Shown here one piece after another: positions 50,679 through 58,975 of a stretch of DNA of 64,000 nucleotides. The stretch spans positions 124,001 through 188,000 of the forward strand of contig NZ_JAJIRP010000010.1 in NCBI RefSeq assembly GCF_025717555.1. The letters run 5' to 3'. The position numbers were made by a program, and so were the translations under genes. This DNA is from Paucibacter sp. B2R-40 (GTDB lineage Bacteria > Pseudomonadota > Gammaproteobacteria > Burkholderiales > Burkholderiaceae_C). How positions within the stretch are numbered: the first letter of the stretch is position 1; every line of letters begins with the position of its first letter. The notes beneath the pieces are model-generated. The model had not been told where the DNA came from. It was given only the letters and a program-made list of their open reading frames with translations, and did no database searches.

Positions 50679-51797
50679 TTACCAATCTCTGAAAACTTCT
50701 TCGGCCAGCCCAAAGGCCGTGCTGGCGCCGGTGCCGCTGGTCACCGTGACCAGCCGGGTGTTGGCCGCGGGTGCTTCGACCAGGCAAGGCTCGGTGGCTG
50801 AGGAGGGATAGGTGCCGACCCAGCGCTCGGTCACCACCGCCTTTTCGAGACGCAGGCTTTGATGCAAATGCCGCAGGATCAAGGCATCCACCTCTTCCGA
50901 AGCGAAAGGCGGCAAGACCGGGCCGTAATGGTGCGAGTCACCCACGACCAGGGAGCCGTCAGCGCTTTGCACCACGATCAGATGGATGCCATGCGCCAGG
51001 CTGGCGGCTTCTTCTTTTTCTAGCCGCGCCCGCAAGGCTTGCGCTTGCGGCAACTCGGAGTAGCCTTCATAGCGAATCAAACTCAGATCCCCCATCACCG
51101 AGCCGGGCAGCTTGAAGCCGGCCTCTGGCCGCACCCGCAACATTTGCAACTGACACAGGCGCAGACGATGCGGCAGCCAGCTGTTGGCGAACAAGCCGTT
51201 CAATTCAGCGCCGCCGCAGACCACGACGCGCTCGGCTTGGTAGTTAGCGCGCGCCGTCTGCACATGCGGCGTGTCCACCGCCAGCACTGCCTCGCCGAAG
51301 CGGAACTCGACGCCATGCGCCGTCGCCAACCAAGTCGTCAAACGCGGGATCGCCGTGCGCGATTCGACCCGCAGCTCATGCGGGCTGTAAAGCACGCTTT
51401 GCAGCTGTTCGGTGCGCAGCGCGGGCGCGCGCGCGGCGGCGGCGTCCGGACTCAAGAGCTCGCAGCCCTCGGCCATCTCGGTCGCCATAAAGGCTTCCAG
51501 CACCGCTTGAGCCTCGGGGCGCTCGGCCGCCAGAAAGAGCCCGGTGTGCACCACATCGATGCCGGCCAGCGGCGCCACTTCGGCCCAGACCTGGCGCGAA
51601 CGACGCGCTCTTGCATGGCTGGCGCCGGATTTTTGGCCGGTCACCGTGACAAAGCCGAAATTGCGGATCGAAGCGCCGACGCAGGCCGCGTCGCGCTCCA
51701 AGACCAGCACCTTCAAACCGCGCCGAGCGGCGGTATAGGCATGGGCCAGGCCGACGATGCCGGCGCCGACCACCAAAAGGTCATATTTCATAGTCAT
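50679..51797 (-). CDS. FAD-dependent amine oxidoreductase, phosphonate-associated (TIGR03364-like)
   Basis: DAO-family flavoenzyme of 372 residues. The dinucleotide motif is YDLLVVGAGIVGLAHAYTAARRGLKVLVLERD, followed by GASIRNFGFVTVTGQKSG. The C-terminus has LVTVTSGTGASTAFGLAEEV, the second flavin contact. The ASxRNFG stretch is characteristic of the phosphonate-linked subgroup. Recent work assigns relatives (PbfD) to oxidation of 2-aminoethylphosphonate or its N-methyl derivative to phosphonoacetaldehyde; this is recalled and not checked. It lies between the AEP permease and phnX, and no phnW transaminase is in the window, so this enzyme is the likely source of phosphonoacetaldehyde here. 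Confidence 0.85.
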   Translation of the reverse strand: MTMKYDLLVVGAGIVGLAHAYTAARRGLKVLVLERDAACVGASIRNFGFVTVTGQKSGASHARARRSRQVWAEVAPLAGIDVVHTGLFLAAERPEAQAVLEAFMATEMAEGCELLSPDAAAARAPALRTEQLQSVLYSPHELRVESRTAIPRLTTWLATAHGVEFRFGEAVLAVDTPHVQTARANYQAERVVVCGGAELNGLFANSWLPHRLRLCQLQMLRVRPEAGFKLPGSVMGDLSLIRYEGYSELPQAQALRARLEKEEAASLAHGIHLIVVQSADGSLVVGDSHHYGPVLPPFASEEVDALILRHLHQSLRLEKAVVTERWVGTYPSSATEPCLVEAPAANTRLVTVTSGTGASTAFGLAEEVFRDW

Positions 51798-51823
51798 GTT
51801 GAAGAAGATGGGATGTGAATTCG

Positions 51824-53494
51824 TCAGCGTGCACGCCAGGCCTGTGTGCGCTTGATCAGCATGCGCTCCAGCAGCGCGATCAAAAAGCGGCCCAAGGCTG
51901 CGGTCAAAAAGATCAGCACCGCCATCGCCGCGGCCGGGCCGATATCACCGGCGTCGTCCATGGCCAGCACCGCCACCGAGGCCAGCGTGGTTTCGGGCGA
52001 ATACAAGAACACCACGGCCGACACCGTCGTCATCGCGTTGATGAAGAAATACGCAGCCACTTGCATCATGGCCGGCAAGCTGACCGGCAAATGAACCCGC
52101 CACAGCGTGGTCCAAAACGGCACGCCCAAGGACGCGGCCACCAGCTCATACTCCGGGTCCAGCTGGCGCAGTGCGGCCAGTTGGGTGATATGCGCGACCG
52201 AGTAGAAATGCGCGACCGTGCAAATGACAAGTAAGCTCAAAGTGCCATAGAGGCCATGCAGCGGATTCCAGCCGGCATTGAAGAACAAGATATAGCCCAG
52301 GCCCAGCGCCAGACCCGGCACCGCCATGGGCAGGCTGGCGATGGCGTTCAAGAGACCGCGACCAGCCTCAAAGCGGCGGGGCTTCTCGACCAGATAGGCG
52401 CTCAAGAAGGTCAAGCCTGCACCCAAGACCGCGCAGCCCAAGGCCAGCTTGATCGAATTGCCGTAGCTGGCCCAGCCGCCGCCGTCCATCATGTCGAAAC
52501 GAAAGTTATTGAAAGACGGCGTCAAGTTATAAGGCCAGTAGGTCGCCAAGGCCGCAAACATGGCCACGCCCATCACGGCGATCAAGAGCAAAGCGATCAG
52601 GCTGCAATAGAGCAGCATGGCACCGTCCAGGCGGCCCCAGGCTTTTGGCTGATAAGGCACGGCGCGCACGGTCAAGGCGGCGCCCTGCGCTCGCCGCAGG
52701 CGCTGCTCGACCCAAAAGGCCAGCAACGCAGGCAGCAGCAACAGCAAAGCCACGACCGCGCCCATTTGCAGGCGCTGCTGGCCTATCACCTGTTTGTAGA
52801 TATCGGTGGCCAGCACTTGGGTATTGCCGCCAATCACCTTGGGCACGCCAAAGTCGGTCAGGACCATCACGAACACCACCACCAGTGAAATCAGCAGCCC
52901 GTAGCGGCTGGCCGGCAACGTGACGGTGCGAAAAATGCGCCAGCGCCCAGCGCCCAGACTGGCCGCGGCCTCATGCAAGCGCCCGTCACTGGTGGCCAAA
53001 GCCGTCAACATAATCAGCAAGGCGTGCGGCAAGGTCCACAAGACCGAGCCGATGACGATGCCCAGCGGCCCGTAAATGCTGTGCCCGCCCAGCCAGCCTC
53101 TAAGCAGGCCTTGATTTCCAAACAGATAGATCAAGCTGATCGCCATCAACAGCGACGGCGCAAGGATGGGCAGCAAGGCCACCGCGCGAAAGAAGCGCCG
53201 TCCCGGCATGCAGGTCTGCGTCAGCGCATAGGCATAGCCGTAAGCCAAGCCCACGCTGATGAGCGCGCTCAAGGCCGACAAATACAGGCTGTTGAAGAGC
53301 GAGCGCCCGACATTGGGGCTGCCAAAATAACTGCTGAAGTTGCTCAAGCCCGCGAAGCTGCCATCGGCCGCGTAAAAGCTCATTGCCAGCAGGCTGCCCA
53401 CTGGCAAGGCAATGCCCAGCACCAAGGCCAAAAGACCGACAACCAAGAGCAGCAGCAGTGGGCCGCGCTCATTCATCTGTTGGACCCGGCTCAT
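51824..53494 (-). CDS. 2-aminoethylphosphonate ABC transporter permease (fused, two-domain)
   Basis: Inner-membrane permease of about 556 residues with 12 helices, two binding-protein-dependent permease domains in one chain. Each has an ATPase-coupling loop: LHEAAASLGAGRWRIFRTVTLP in the first half and ELVAASLGVPFWTTLWRVHLP in the second. This FbpB-like fused form matches the putative AEP permease family. The start was set at the ATG overlapping the ATPase stop codon (53494); the longer frame is antisense-shadow sequence. A 26-base gap separates it from the FAD enzyme gene. Confidence 0.9.
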   Translation of the reverse strand: MSRVQQMNERGPLLLLLVVGLLALVLGIALPVGSLLAMSFYAADGSFAGLSNFSSYFGSPNVGRSLFNSLYLSALSALISVGLAYGYAYALTQTCMPGRRFFRAVALLPILAPSLLMAISLIYLFGNQGLLRGWLGGHSIYGPLGIVIGSVLWTLPHALLIMLTALATSDGRLHEAAASLGAGRWRIFRTVTLPASRYGLLISLVVVFVMVLTDFGVPKVIGGNTQVLATDIYKQVIGQQRLQMGAVVALLLLLPALLAFWVEQRLRRAQGAALTVRAVPYQPKAWGRLDGAMLLYCSLIALLLIAVMGVAMFAALATYWPYNLTPSFNNFRFDMMDGGGWASYGNSIKLALGCAVLGAGLTFLSAYLVEKPRRFEAGRGLLNAIASLPMAVPGLALGLGYILFFNAGWNPLHGLYGTLSLLVICTVAHFYSVAHITQLAALRQLDPEYELVAASLGVPFWTTLWRVHLPVSLPAMMQVAAYFFINAMTTVSAVVFLYSPETTLASVAVLAMDDAGDIGPAAAMAVLIFLTAALGRFLIALLERMLIKRTQAWRAR

Positions 53495-54588
53495 GCGACT
53501 CGCAGCATGGAGAGTGGCTGCATCAGGCCGCGAATGCTGCTCGCCGGCAACTCCATCAAGACCTGACCCTGCAGCCAGGCCGGCAGGCTGGCGTCGTTCG
53601 AAGTCGGCACTTCGGCCTCGATCACGACTCCGCCTAAAGCCGCGCAGCGCAGGCGCACCAAGGTGCAAGGACCCAGAAACACCGTCTCCAGCACTTCGGC
53701 CTGCAAGCTATTGAGGCTCTCCGTGGTCGGCAAGACCTCGTCCGCATTGAAAGCACGTAGCCTGATCGCCTCGGGCCGCAGCCCCAGCAGCAGCGGGCTG
53801 CCGGTCTTGAAGGTATCGATATCGCAGTGCAAGTCATGCGCCCCAACACGCGCCCGATTGCGCGCCACCACCAGCGCCGGCATCAAGTTCATCTTGCCGA
53901 CAAAACCGGCCACAAACTCGCTCGCTGGCCGCGCATAGAGCTGCTGCGGCGTGCCGGTCTGCTCAATCTGCCCCTTGTGCATGACGACGACGCGGTCCGA
54001 CATCGACAGCGCCTCATCCTGGTCATGGGTCACCATCAGCGTGGTGATACCTAACTGCTTTTGCAAGCGGCGGATCTCGGCCCGCAGGCTGACGCGCACC
54101 TGCGCGTCCAAGGCCGACAGTGGCTCATCCAGCAAGAGCAGCGGCGGCTGCGGCGCCAGGGCGCGCGCCAAGGCCACCCGCTGCTGCTGACCGCCGGACA
54201 GCTGGGATGGGAACTTGTGCGCCTGATCGGCCAGGCCGACCAGGTCCAGCATCTCCAGCGCCCGCGTCTGCTGCTGCGCACGCTTCATGCCCTGAAGCCC
54301 ATAAGCGACATTGGCCGCCACGCTCAAGTTCGGGAACAAGGCATAGGACTGGAAGACGACGCCAAAGCGGCGCTGCGAAGCTTCCAGCGCAGTGATGTCT
54401 TGGCCGCGCAGATGAATGCTGCCGCTGTCGGGCGTCTCGATGCCGCAGAGAATGCGCAAGAGCGTGGTCTTGCCGCAGCCCGAAGGCCCCAGCAAGCTTA
54501 TGAACTCGCCCTGCGCCACGTCCAGCGCGATGCCGCGCAGCACCGACTGCGTGCCGTAACGCTTGGTGATGTGTTGTACCGAAAGCAT
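53491..54588 (-). CDS. 2-aminoethylphosphonate ABC transporter ATP-binding protein
   Basis: ATPase of 365 residues. Walker A is LLGPSGCGKTTLLRILCG, the signature LSGGQQQRVALARAL, Walker B LLLLDEPLSALDAQVR, switch LMVTHDQDEALSMSDRVVV. The C-terminal TOBE domain contains LGLRPEAIRLRAFNADE and a second barrel strand set. The arrangement resembles PhnT of AEP importers and other FbpC/PotA-type ATPases. It follows the binding-protein gene by 40 bases and overlaps the permease by four. Confidence 0.92.
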   Translation of the reverse strand: MLSVQHITKRYGTQSVLRGIALDVAQGEFISLLGPSGCGKTTLLRILCGIETPDSGSIHLRGQDITALEASQRRFGVVFQSYALFPNLSVAANVAYGLQGMKRAQQQTRALEMLDLVGLADQAHKFPSQLSGGQQQRVALARALAPQPPLLLLDEPLSALDAQVRVSLRAEIRRLQKQLGITTLMVTHDQDEALSMSDRVVVMHKGQIEQTGTPQQLYARPASEFVAGFVGKMNLMPALVVARNRARVGAHDLHCDIDTFKTGSPLLLGLRPEAIRLRAFNADEVLPTTESLNSLQAEVLETVFLGPCTLVRLRCAALGGVVIEAEVPTSNDASLPAWLQGQVLMELPASSIRGLMQPLSMLRVA

Positions 54589-54628
54589 GGAGACGGTTTC
54601 TATTCTTTGTGCAGAGGCTTGAGCAAGA

Positions 54629-55657
54629 TCACTTCTTGGGCTCAGCCTTACCTTCGTAACGCTTGGCCCACTCGGTCAGGATGCGATCGCGGTTGGCGGC
54701 GGCCCAGGCGAAGTCGTTCTTGATCAAGAGTTTTTCGATGTCGGACGGCACGAATTCCAGACGTTCCTGCACCTGCGGCAGCGCCAGCACGGCGAAGTTG
54801 CCGGCATACAGCTCATTGGCCTTCTTGGTCACTGCCCAGTCGGCCAGCGCACGCGCCGCTTCTTGCTTCTTGCTGCTCTTGAAGATGGCGGTCGCTTCAA
54901 CATCCCAACCCAAGCCTTCTTTGGGGAAGATGATGTCGATAGGCGCGCCGTCTTTCTTGGTCTTGTTGGCGCGGTAATCAAAGGACAGTCCGACCGGGAA
55001 TTCGCCGGCACCGGCCTGGCGGCAAGGCTTGGAGCCGCTGTGCGTGTAGACGCCGACATTCTGGTGCAGTGCATCCATATAGGCCCAGCCCTTGGCCTCG
55101 CCCATGGTCTGCAACCAGGCCGACACCATCAAAAACCCGGTGCCGCTGGAGGCAGGATGCGGCATCGTCACCGTGCCTTTGTAGACCGGCAGCGTCAGAT
55201 CGGCCCAGCTCGCGGGCTTGGGCAGATGGCGCTTTTCGGCCTCGACCGTATTGAAGCAAACCGCCGACGACCACAGGTCCATGCCGACCCAGGTCGGCTG
55301 AACGCGCGGGTCACGCATCGTGGCGCGCACCTGCTCCAGACCCTTGGGCGCATAGGGCTGCAGGAGGCCGTCCTTGTCCAGCAGCATCAAGGACGTGGCG
55401 GCCAGGCCCCACACCATATCGGCCTGCGGGTTGGCTCTTTCGGCCAGCAAGCGGGCGGTGATGATGCCGGTGGACTCGCGCACGAACTTCAGCTCGATGC
55501 TGGGGTTGTCGGCCTCGAAGGCGGCCTTGTAGGCCTTGATTTGATCGGCTTCCAGCGCTGAATAGACCAGCAACTCGGTCTTGGCTTGGGCAAATGCTTG
55601 GCCAGCCATCAAGGCGGTCAGGCTCAACAAGGCCAGTTTCACGAAGGTTTGACGCAT
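54629..55657 (-). CDS. 2-aminoethylphosphonate ABC transporter substrate-binding protein
   Basis: Periplasmic binding protein of 342 residues. The Sec signal is MRQTFVKLALLSLTALMAGQ with cleavage at AFA-QA. The mature part starts with TELLVYSALEADQIKAYKAAFEADNP and has FVRESTGIITARLLAERANPQADMVWGLAATSL, GTVTMPHPASSGTGFLMVSAW and GLGWDVEATAIFKSS, as in the PhnS2-like AEP binding family. The start was moved to ATG 55657, which has CTGGAG upstream; the longer frame lacks a ribosome site. It is the first gene of the catabolic operon, divergent from its LysR regulator. The following 40 bases before the ATPase show no clear terminator. Confidence 0.92.
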   Translation of the reverse strand: MRQTFVKLALLSLTALMAGQAFAQAKTELLVYSALEADQIKAYKAAFEADNPSIELKFVRESTGIITARLLAERANPQADMVWGLAATSLMLLDKDGLLQPYAPKGLEQVRATMRDPRVQPTWVGMDLWSSAVCFNTVEAEKRHLPKPASWADLTLPVYKGTVTMPHPASSGTGFLMVSAWLQTMGEAKGWAYMDALHQNVGVYTHSGSKPCRQAGAGEFPVGLSFDYRANKTKKDGAPIDIIFPKEGLGWDVEATAIFKSSKKQEAARALADWAVTKKANELYAGNFAVLALPQVQERLEFVPSDIEKLLIKNDFAWAAANRDRILTEWAKRYEGKAEPKK

Positions 55658-55768
55658 TTCAACTCCAGATGGTTCGACGAAAGTTTGCAGGCAGCTCACG
55701 CAGCGCACGACTTACAAGAGCCAGCACTGCGGATCGGCGAAACTGTAGGGATGGCGGATGAACACAGC

Positions 55769-55791
55769 GCGTCAAATGACGCAAATTTGAC
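55769..55791. promoter_or_regulatory. Overlapping dyads in the phosphonate divergent promoter region
   Basis: Two overlapping perfect inverted repeats: GCGTCA-AA-TGACGC (55769-55782) and GTCAAAT-N7-ATTTGAC (55771-55791). They lie 58 bases before the LysR gene and 112 bases before the binding-protein gene. The second has the size and spacing expected of a LysR-type regulator site. No promoter hexamers could be assigned with confidence. Confidence 0.5.
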
Positions 55792-55848
55792 AAAGCAACT
55801 ATTGGCAGGTTTTGCACCCCTGAGCCCGGGTGACTTTCGAGGCCGGCC

Positions 55849-56727
55849 ATGCTGGTGAGCCAGTTGAAGGCGTTTTTCACCGTCGCACGCCTGGGCAGCG
55901 TGACGCTGGCGGCCAAGCATCTGCGCTTGAGTCAGCCGACCGTCACCACGCAGATTCGCGCGCTGGAGGATCTGTACGGGGTCGAGCTGTTCCGCCGCGA
56001 GGGCGGCCGGCTCTTGATCAGCGATGCCGGCGTGCTCTTGATGCCGCGCGTCGATCAGCTCTTGCAGCAAGAAATCGACCTAGAGTTTGCGCTGCGCAAT
56101 GCCGGCGAATTGCAGCGCGGCAGCCTGCGCATTGGCGCCACCGCGCCCTATTACGTGCTCGACATCGTGCAGCGCTACCGGCAGCGCTTCCCGCAAGTGG
56201 AGATCACCTTGGCGGCCGGCAATTCACGTCAGATGATTGATGCGCTGCAGGAATACCGGGTCGACATTGCCACCTCCTCACACTTGGAAGAAGACCCGCG
56301 CCTGCACCGCCTCGAACTCGGCGCCGACCCGCTGGCCCTGGTCGCGCACCGCGATCATCCGCTCGCCCGCCTCGCCCAGGTGCGCTTGAATGCCTTGGCC
56401 GGCTGCCATCTCTTGATGCGCGAACGCGGCTCCATGACGCGCCAGCTGACCGAGCAAATGCTGATGGACGCCAAGGTGCAGCCGCTCAGCTGCATGGAGA
56501 TCGCCAGCCGCGAGGCCCTGCGCGAGGCGGTGATCCGGCAAATGGGCGTGTGCATCTTCGCCGCCAACGAGGTCTGCGAACACCCGGATCTGCGCGTCAT
56601 CCCCCTGATCGGCATGGCCAATGACGAGGCCGCGCCGCTGGTGCGCGAATATCTTTACTGCCTGAAGGACCGGCGCGCTTCGCGTTTGATTGACAGCTTT
56701 TTGCTGGAATGCTTGCCGAAGGCCTGA
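55849..56727 (+). CDS. LysR-family regulator of aminoethylphosphonate catabolism
   Basis: LysR-type regulator of 292 residues. The helix-turn-helix is LKAFFTVARLGSVTLAAKHLRLSQPTVTTQIRALEDLYGVELFRREGG. The effector domain carries LRIGATAPYYVLDIVQRYRQRFPQVEITL and SREALREAVIRQMGVCIFA. The QPTVTTQI motif and the divergent position beside the AEP transporter match the AEP-associated LysR family (TIGR03339-like). It probably senses AEP or a breakdown product and activates the adjacent operon through the dyads at 55769-55791. Confidence 0.92.
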   Translation: MLVSQLKAFFTVARLGSVTLAAKHLRLSQPTVTTQIRALEDLYGVELFRREGGRLLISDAGVLLMPRVDQLLQQEIDLEFALRNAGELQRGSLRIGATAPYYVLDIVQRYRQRFPQVEITLAAGNSRQMIDALQEYRVDIATSSHLEEDPRLHRLELGADPLALVAHRDHPLARLAQVRLNALAGCHLLMRERGSMTRQLTEQMLMDAKVQPLSCMEIASREALREAVIRQMGVCIFAANEVCEHPDLRVIPLIGMANDEAAPLVREYLYCLKDRRASRLIDSFLLECLPKA

Positions 56728-56828
56728 GCTTCTTTTTTGAAACTGAGGGCAAAAACATCGGGATTTGGAGGGTGTCAAAGCCGGCCGGCCTGCATACTAT
56801 GGACTCATGTTCCTGAATGGAGTGCTCA

Positions 56829-57395
56829 ATGCCCAATCTGATTGCTGACCAATTGAACGGCCTGATGGATCGCCAGGCTCTGCAGACCCTGATGGAGCAA
56901 GCGGCCGCTGCGGCCCGCGCTGGCGGCCAGTCGCTGGCCGTGCTAACGCTGGATCTCGACCACTTCAAGGCCTATCTGGAAGACCAAGGTCACGCGCAAG
57001 CCCAAACCGTGCTGACGCGCGCCGCTACCTTGTTGAGCTCGCTGCAGCCGGCCGGAGCCAGCCTGGCTCATCTGGGCGGCGATGAATTCGTGATGCTGCT
57101 GCCGGCCACCGACCTTGCGGCCGCCGTTGCCACGGCCGAGACGCTGCGCCTTGCGGTAGAGGCGGAGTTCGCCACTCTCGCCGGCCCCACGCCCCTGACC
57201 GTTACTCTGGGTGCCGCCGCCAGTCCGCCCGGCTCTGACTGGACCGCACGCAGCCTGCTGGCCCTGGCCGATGCACGCATGACCTTCGGCAAAAAGCGCT
57301 TGCTGCCGCATCACAACCGCGTCTGGTCGGGCACCCTGCCCTCGGACTGGTATCCACGCTTTGATGTGCAGGCCGAGGTCTGGCCAAGCTTGTAA
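56829..57395 (+). CDS. Minimal GGDEF-domain protein
   Basis: A 188-residue protein made of little more than one GGDEF domain. Seen: LMDRQALQTLMEQAAAAARAGGQSLAVLTLDLDHFKAYLEDQGHAQAQTVLTRAA, the intact active-site motif HLGGDEFVMLLP, and a degenerate end (LLALADARMTFGKKRLLPHHNR). The usual DALTGL start is replaced by NGLMDRQAL, and RADxALY by ADARMTF. It may still make cyclic di-GMP or act as a binding protein. The start was set at ATG 56829 because GGAG lies six bases before it; ATG 56817 is alternative. It follows the LysR gene by 100 bases and is ended by the hairpin at 57420. Confidence 0.8.
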   Translation: MPNLIADQLNGLMDRQALQTLMEQAAAAARAGGQSLAVLTLDLDHFKAYLEDQGHAQAQTVLTRAATLLSSLQPAGASLAHLGGDEFVMLLPATDLAAAVATAETLRLAVEAEFATLAGPTPLTVTLGAAASPPGSDWTARSLLALADARMTFGKKRLLPHHNRVWSGTLPSDWYPRFDVQAEVWPSL

Positions 57396-57419
57396 GCAAG
57401 GTCACCGGAGCAAAAACCA

Positions 57420-57457
57420 GAAGGCCCGAACTTCACAGCGCGGGCCTTCTTCCTTTT
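57420..57457. terminator. Bidirectional rho-independent terminator
   Basis: Nine-pair stem GAAGGCCCG / CGGGCCTTC with a 12-base loop, followed on the plus strand by TTCCTTTTT. On the minus strand the stem is followed by GGTTTTTG. It separates the convergent GGDEF and PEP-CTERM genes and can serve both. Confidence 0.85.
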
Positions 57458-57477
57458 TGAGCGACTTAGCTCAGCAA

Positions 57478-58863
57478 TCAGTCACGCTTGCGGCGCCCGG
57501 CCACAAAGAAGCCGATCCCGCCCAGACCCGCCAGCAGCAGCGCATAGGTGCTGGGCTCAGGCACTGCGCTGGTCAGGTGGATCTTCAGGAACTCGGTGTT
57601 GTCCGAACCCAGATCACGGCCACCGACGCCGGGGTAGTTGTTGTCGTTCGCCACCAGCAAGGTGTTCTCGTCCAGCACCAGCACGCTTTCGATCGTCACG
57701 AAGGGGAAGGTGAAGCTGGTTTTGCCGTCGCCGTTGAGATCATCCGGGTCGGCGATATTCATCAGATCGACCGCTTCGGACTTGTCCACATAGCCGGCCG
57801 CATCGACCTTGTTGATGTCGATGCGGAAGATCTTCTTGAACGGGGTACCCGAAGCTGAGGTGGCGGTCACGCCGTTGCGTTCGATGACCAGGAATTCATG
57901 GTCATTGAGCGCCGTCATATCGCCGATATTGGTGCCGGCGGCGTCGAGCTTGTACTTCCATTGCTGGCCGGTGTAGGACTCGGTGTCGATGCTGAACTCG
58001 TTGATGCGCAGCGTCTTACGGTTAGCGTCGTCGCCCGCGACCGTGCCTTCCAGCAGCGTGAACAACTTGTCACCGGCTCGGTTGATGGCCATGCCTTCAA
58101 AGCCGTTGGAGCCGTTCAAGTTCGGCGTACCGCCATTCAGATAGGGGTTTTGCGGCGACATCACGCCGGGCAAGCCGACCTCGCCGCGCAGTACCTTGCC
58201 GCTGGCATCGGCCTTGACCAGGAATGGACCAAATTCATCGCCAAACCACAGGTTGCCGTTCTTGTCTTTGCGCACCGACTCGACGTCAAAATCAGCGCCG
58301 GTCAGCAAGCGGCCCGAACGGATGCTGGCATCGACGAGCGGATTGGCCGCATTGTTGTAGTAGTGGGTGTAATCGGCTTGGATCGCGAAGCCGATCTTTT
58401 TGTCCGGGTCGGCCAGGTTGATGTAGCTGCCGGCATTGAAGCCGGCCATCGCCGCGCCGCTGTTGTAGTTGGCCGCTTTGACGCTGCCTGTGCCGCCGCT
58501 GGAAGTCTTGAAATCAGGCGTCACCGCGTACATGCGCAGCAAGGCATCGGCCGAATTGCCCTTGGTGCCGAAGCCGTTATCGGGCATGAACAAATAGCTG
58601 CCGGCGACCGGGCCGTTCAGCACGGCCGAGAAGCCTTGAACTGACTGCTTGTTCAACAAAGGCAAAGGATTACCCCCCGCACCGCTGGCGAATTGGCCGG
58701 TCGTCGGGCCTTCGGCAAAGGTATTGGCGGGCATGATGGCCCAGCCTTCCAGCGATGCGCCGGCCGCGAAAGCGGGGGCGGCGAAAGCCAGACCGCAAGC
58801 GACTGCAATCAAACGCAGGGACTTGCCGCCGGCCTTGTTGATTTCAAATGACGTCGTCTTCAT
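57478..58863 (-). CDS. PEP-CTERM-anchored phytase/esterase-like beta-propeller protein
   Basis: Exported protein of 461 residues. The signal peptide is around LRLIAVACGLAFAAPAFAAG. The body has blocks of the esterase-like activity of phytase family (PF13449): FSAVLNGPVAGSYLFMPDNGFG, LWFGDEFGPFLVKADASGKVL, GFEGMAINRAGDKLFTLLEGT, DHEFLVIERNG and VLVLDENTLLVANDNNYPG. The C-terminus is a textbook PEP-CTERM sorting signal: VPEPSTYALLLAGLGG, a hydrophobic helix and GRRKRD. An exosortase elsewhere in the genome should process it, with surface or exopolysaccharide association. Enzymatic activity is not proven by sequence. It ends at the shared terminator. Confidence 0.9.
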   Translation of the reverse strand: MKTTSFEINKAGGKSLRLIAVACGLAFAAPAFAAGASLEGWAIMPANTFAEGPTTGQFASGAGGNPLPLLNKQSVQGFSAVLNGPVAGSYLFMPDNGFGTKGNSADALLRMYAVTPDFKTSSGGTGSVKAANYNSGAAMAGFNAGSYINLADPDKKIGFAIQADYTHYYNNAANPLVDASIRSGRLLTGADFDVESVRKDKNGNLWFGDEFGPFLVKADASGKVLRGEVGLPGVMSPQNPYLNGGTPNLNGSNGFEGMAINRAGDKLFTLLEGTVAGDDANRKTLRINEFSIDTESYTGQQWKYKLDAAGTNIGDMTALNDHEFLVIERNGVTATSASGTPFKKIFRIDINKVDAAGYVDKSEAVDLMNIADPDDLNGDGKTSFTFPFVTIESVLVLDENTLLVANDNNYPGVGGRDLGSDNTEFLKIHLTSAVPEPSTYALLLAGLGGIGFFVAGRRKRD

Positions 58864-58975
58864 CTTTACTGCTCCCTATGCGCAGACTGCCTGCGCCATG
58901 GAGCCGTATTCTTTGCGACCTAGGTGATACCCTGATGACGTCAAATTTTGCCGATAGAGCCAAACGGCTCATCCG

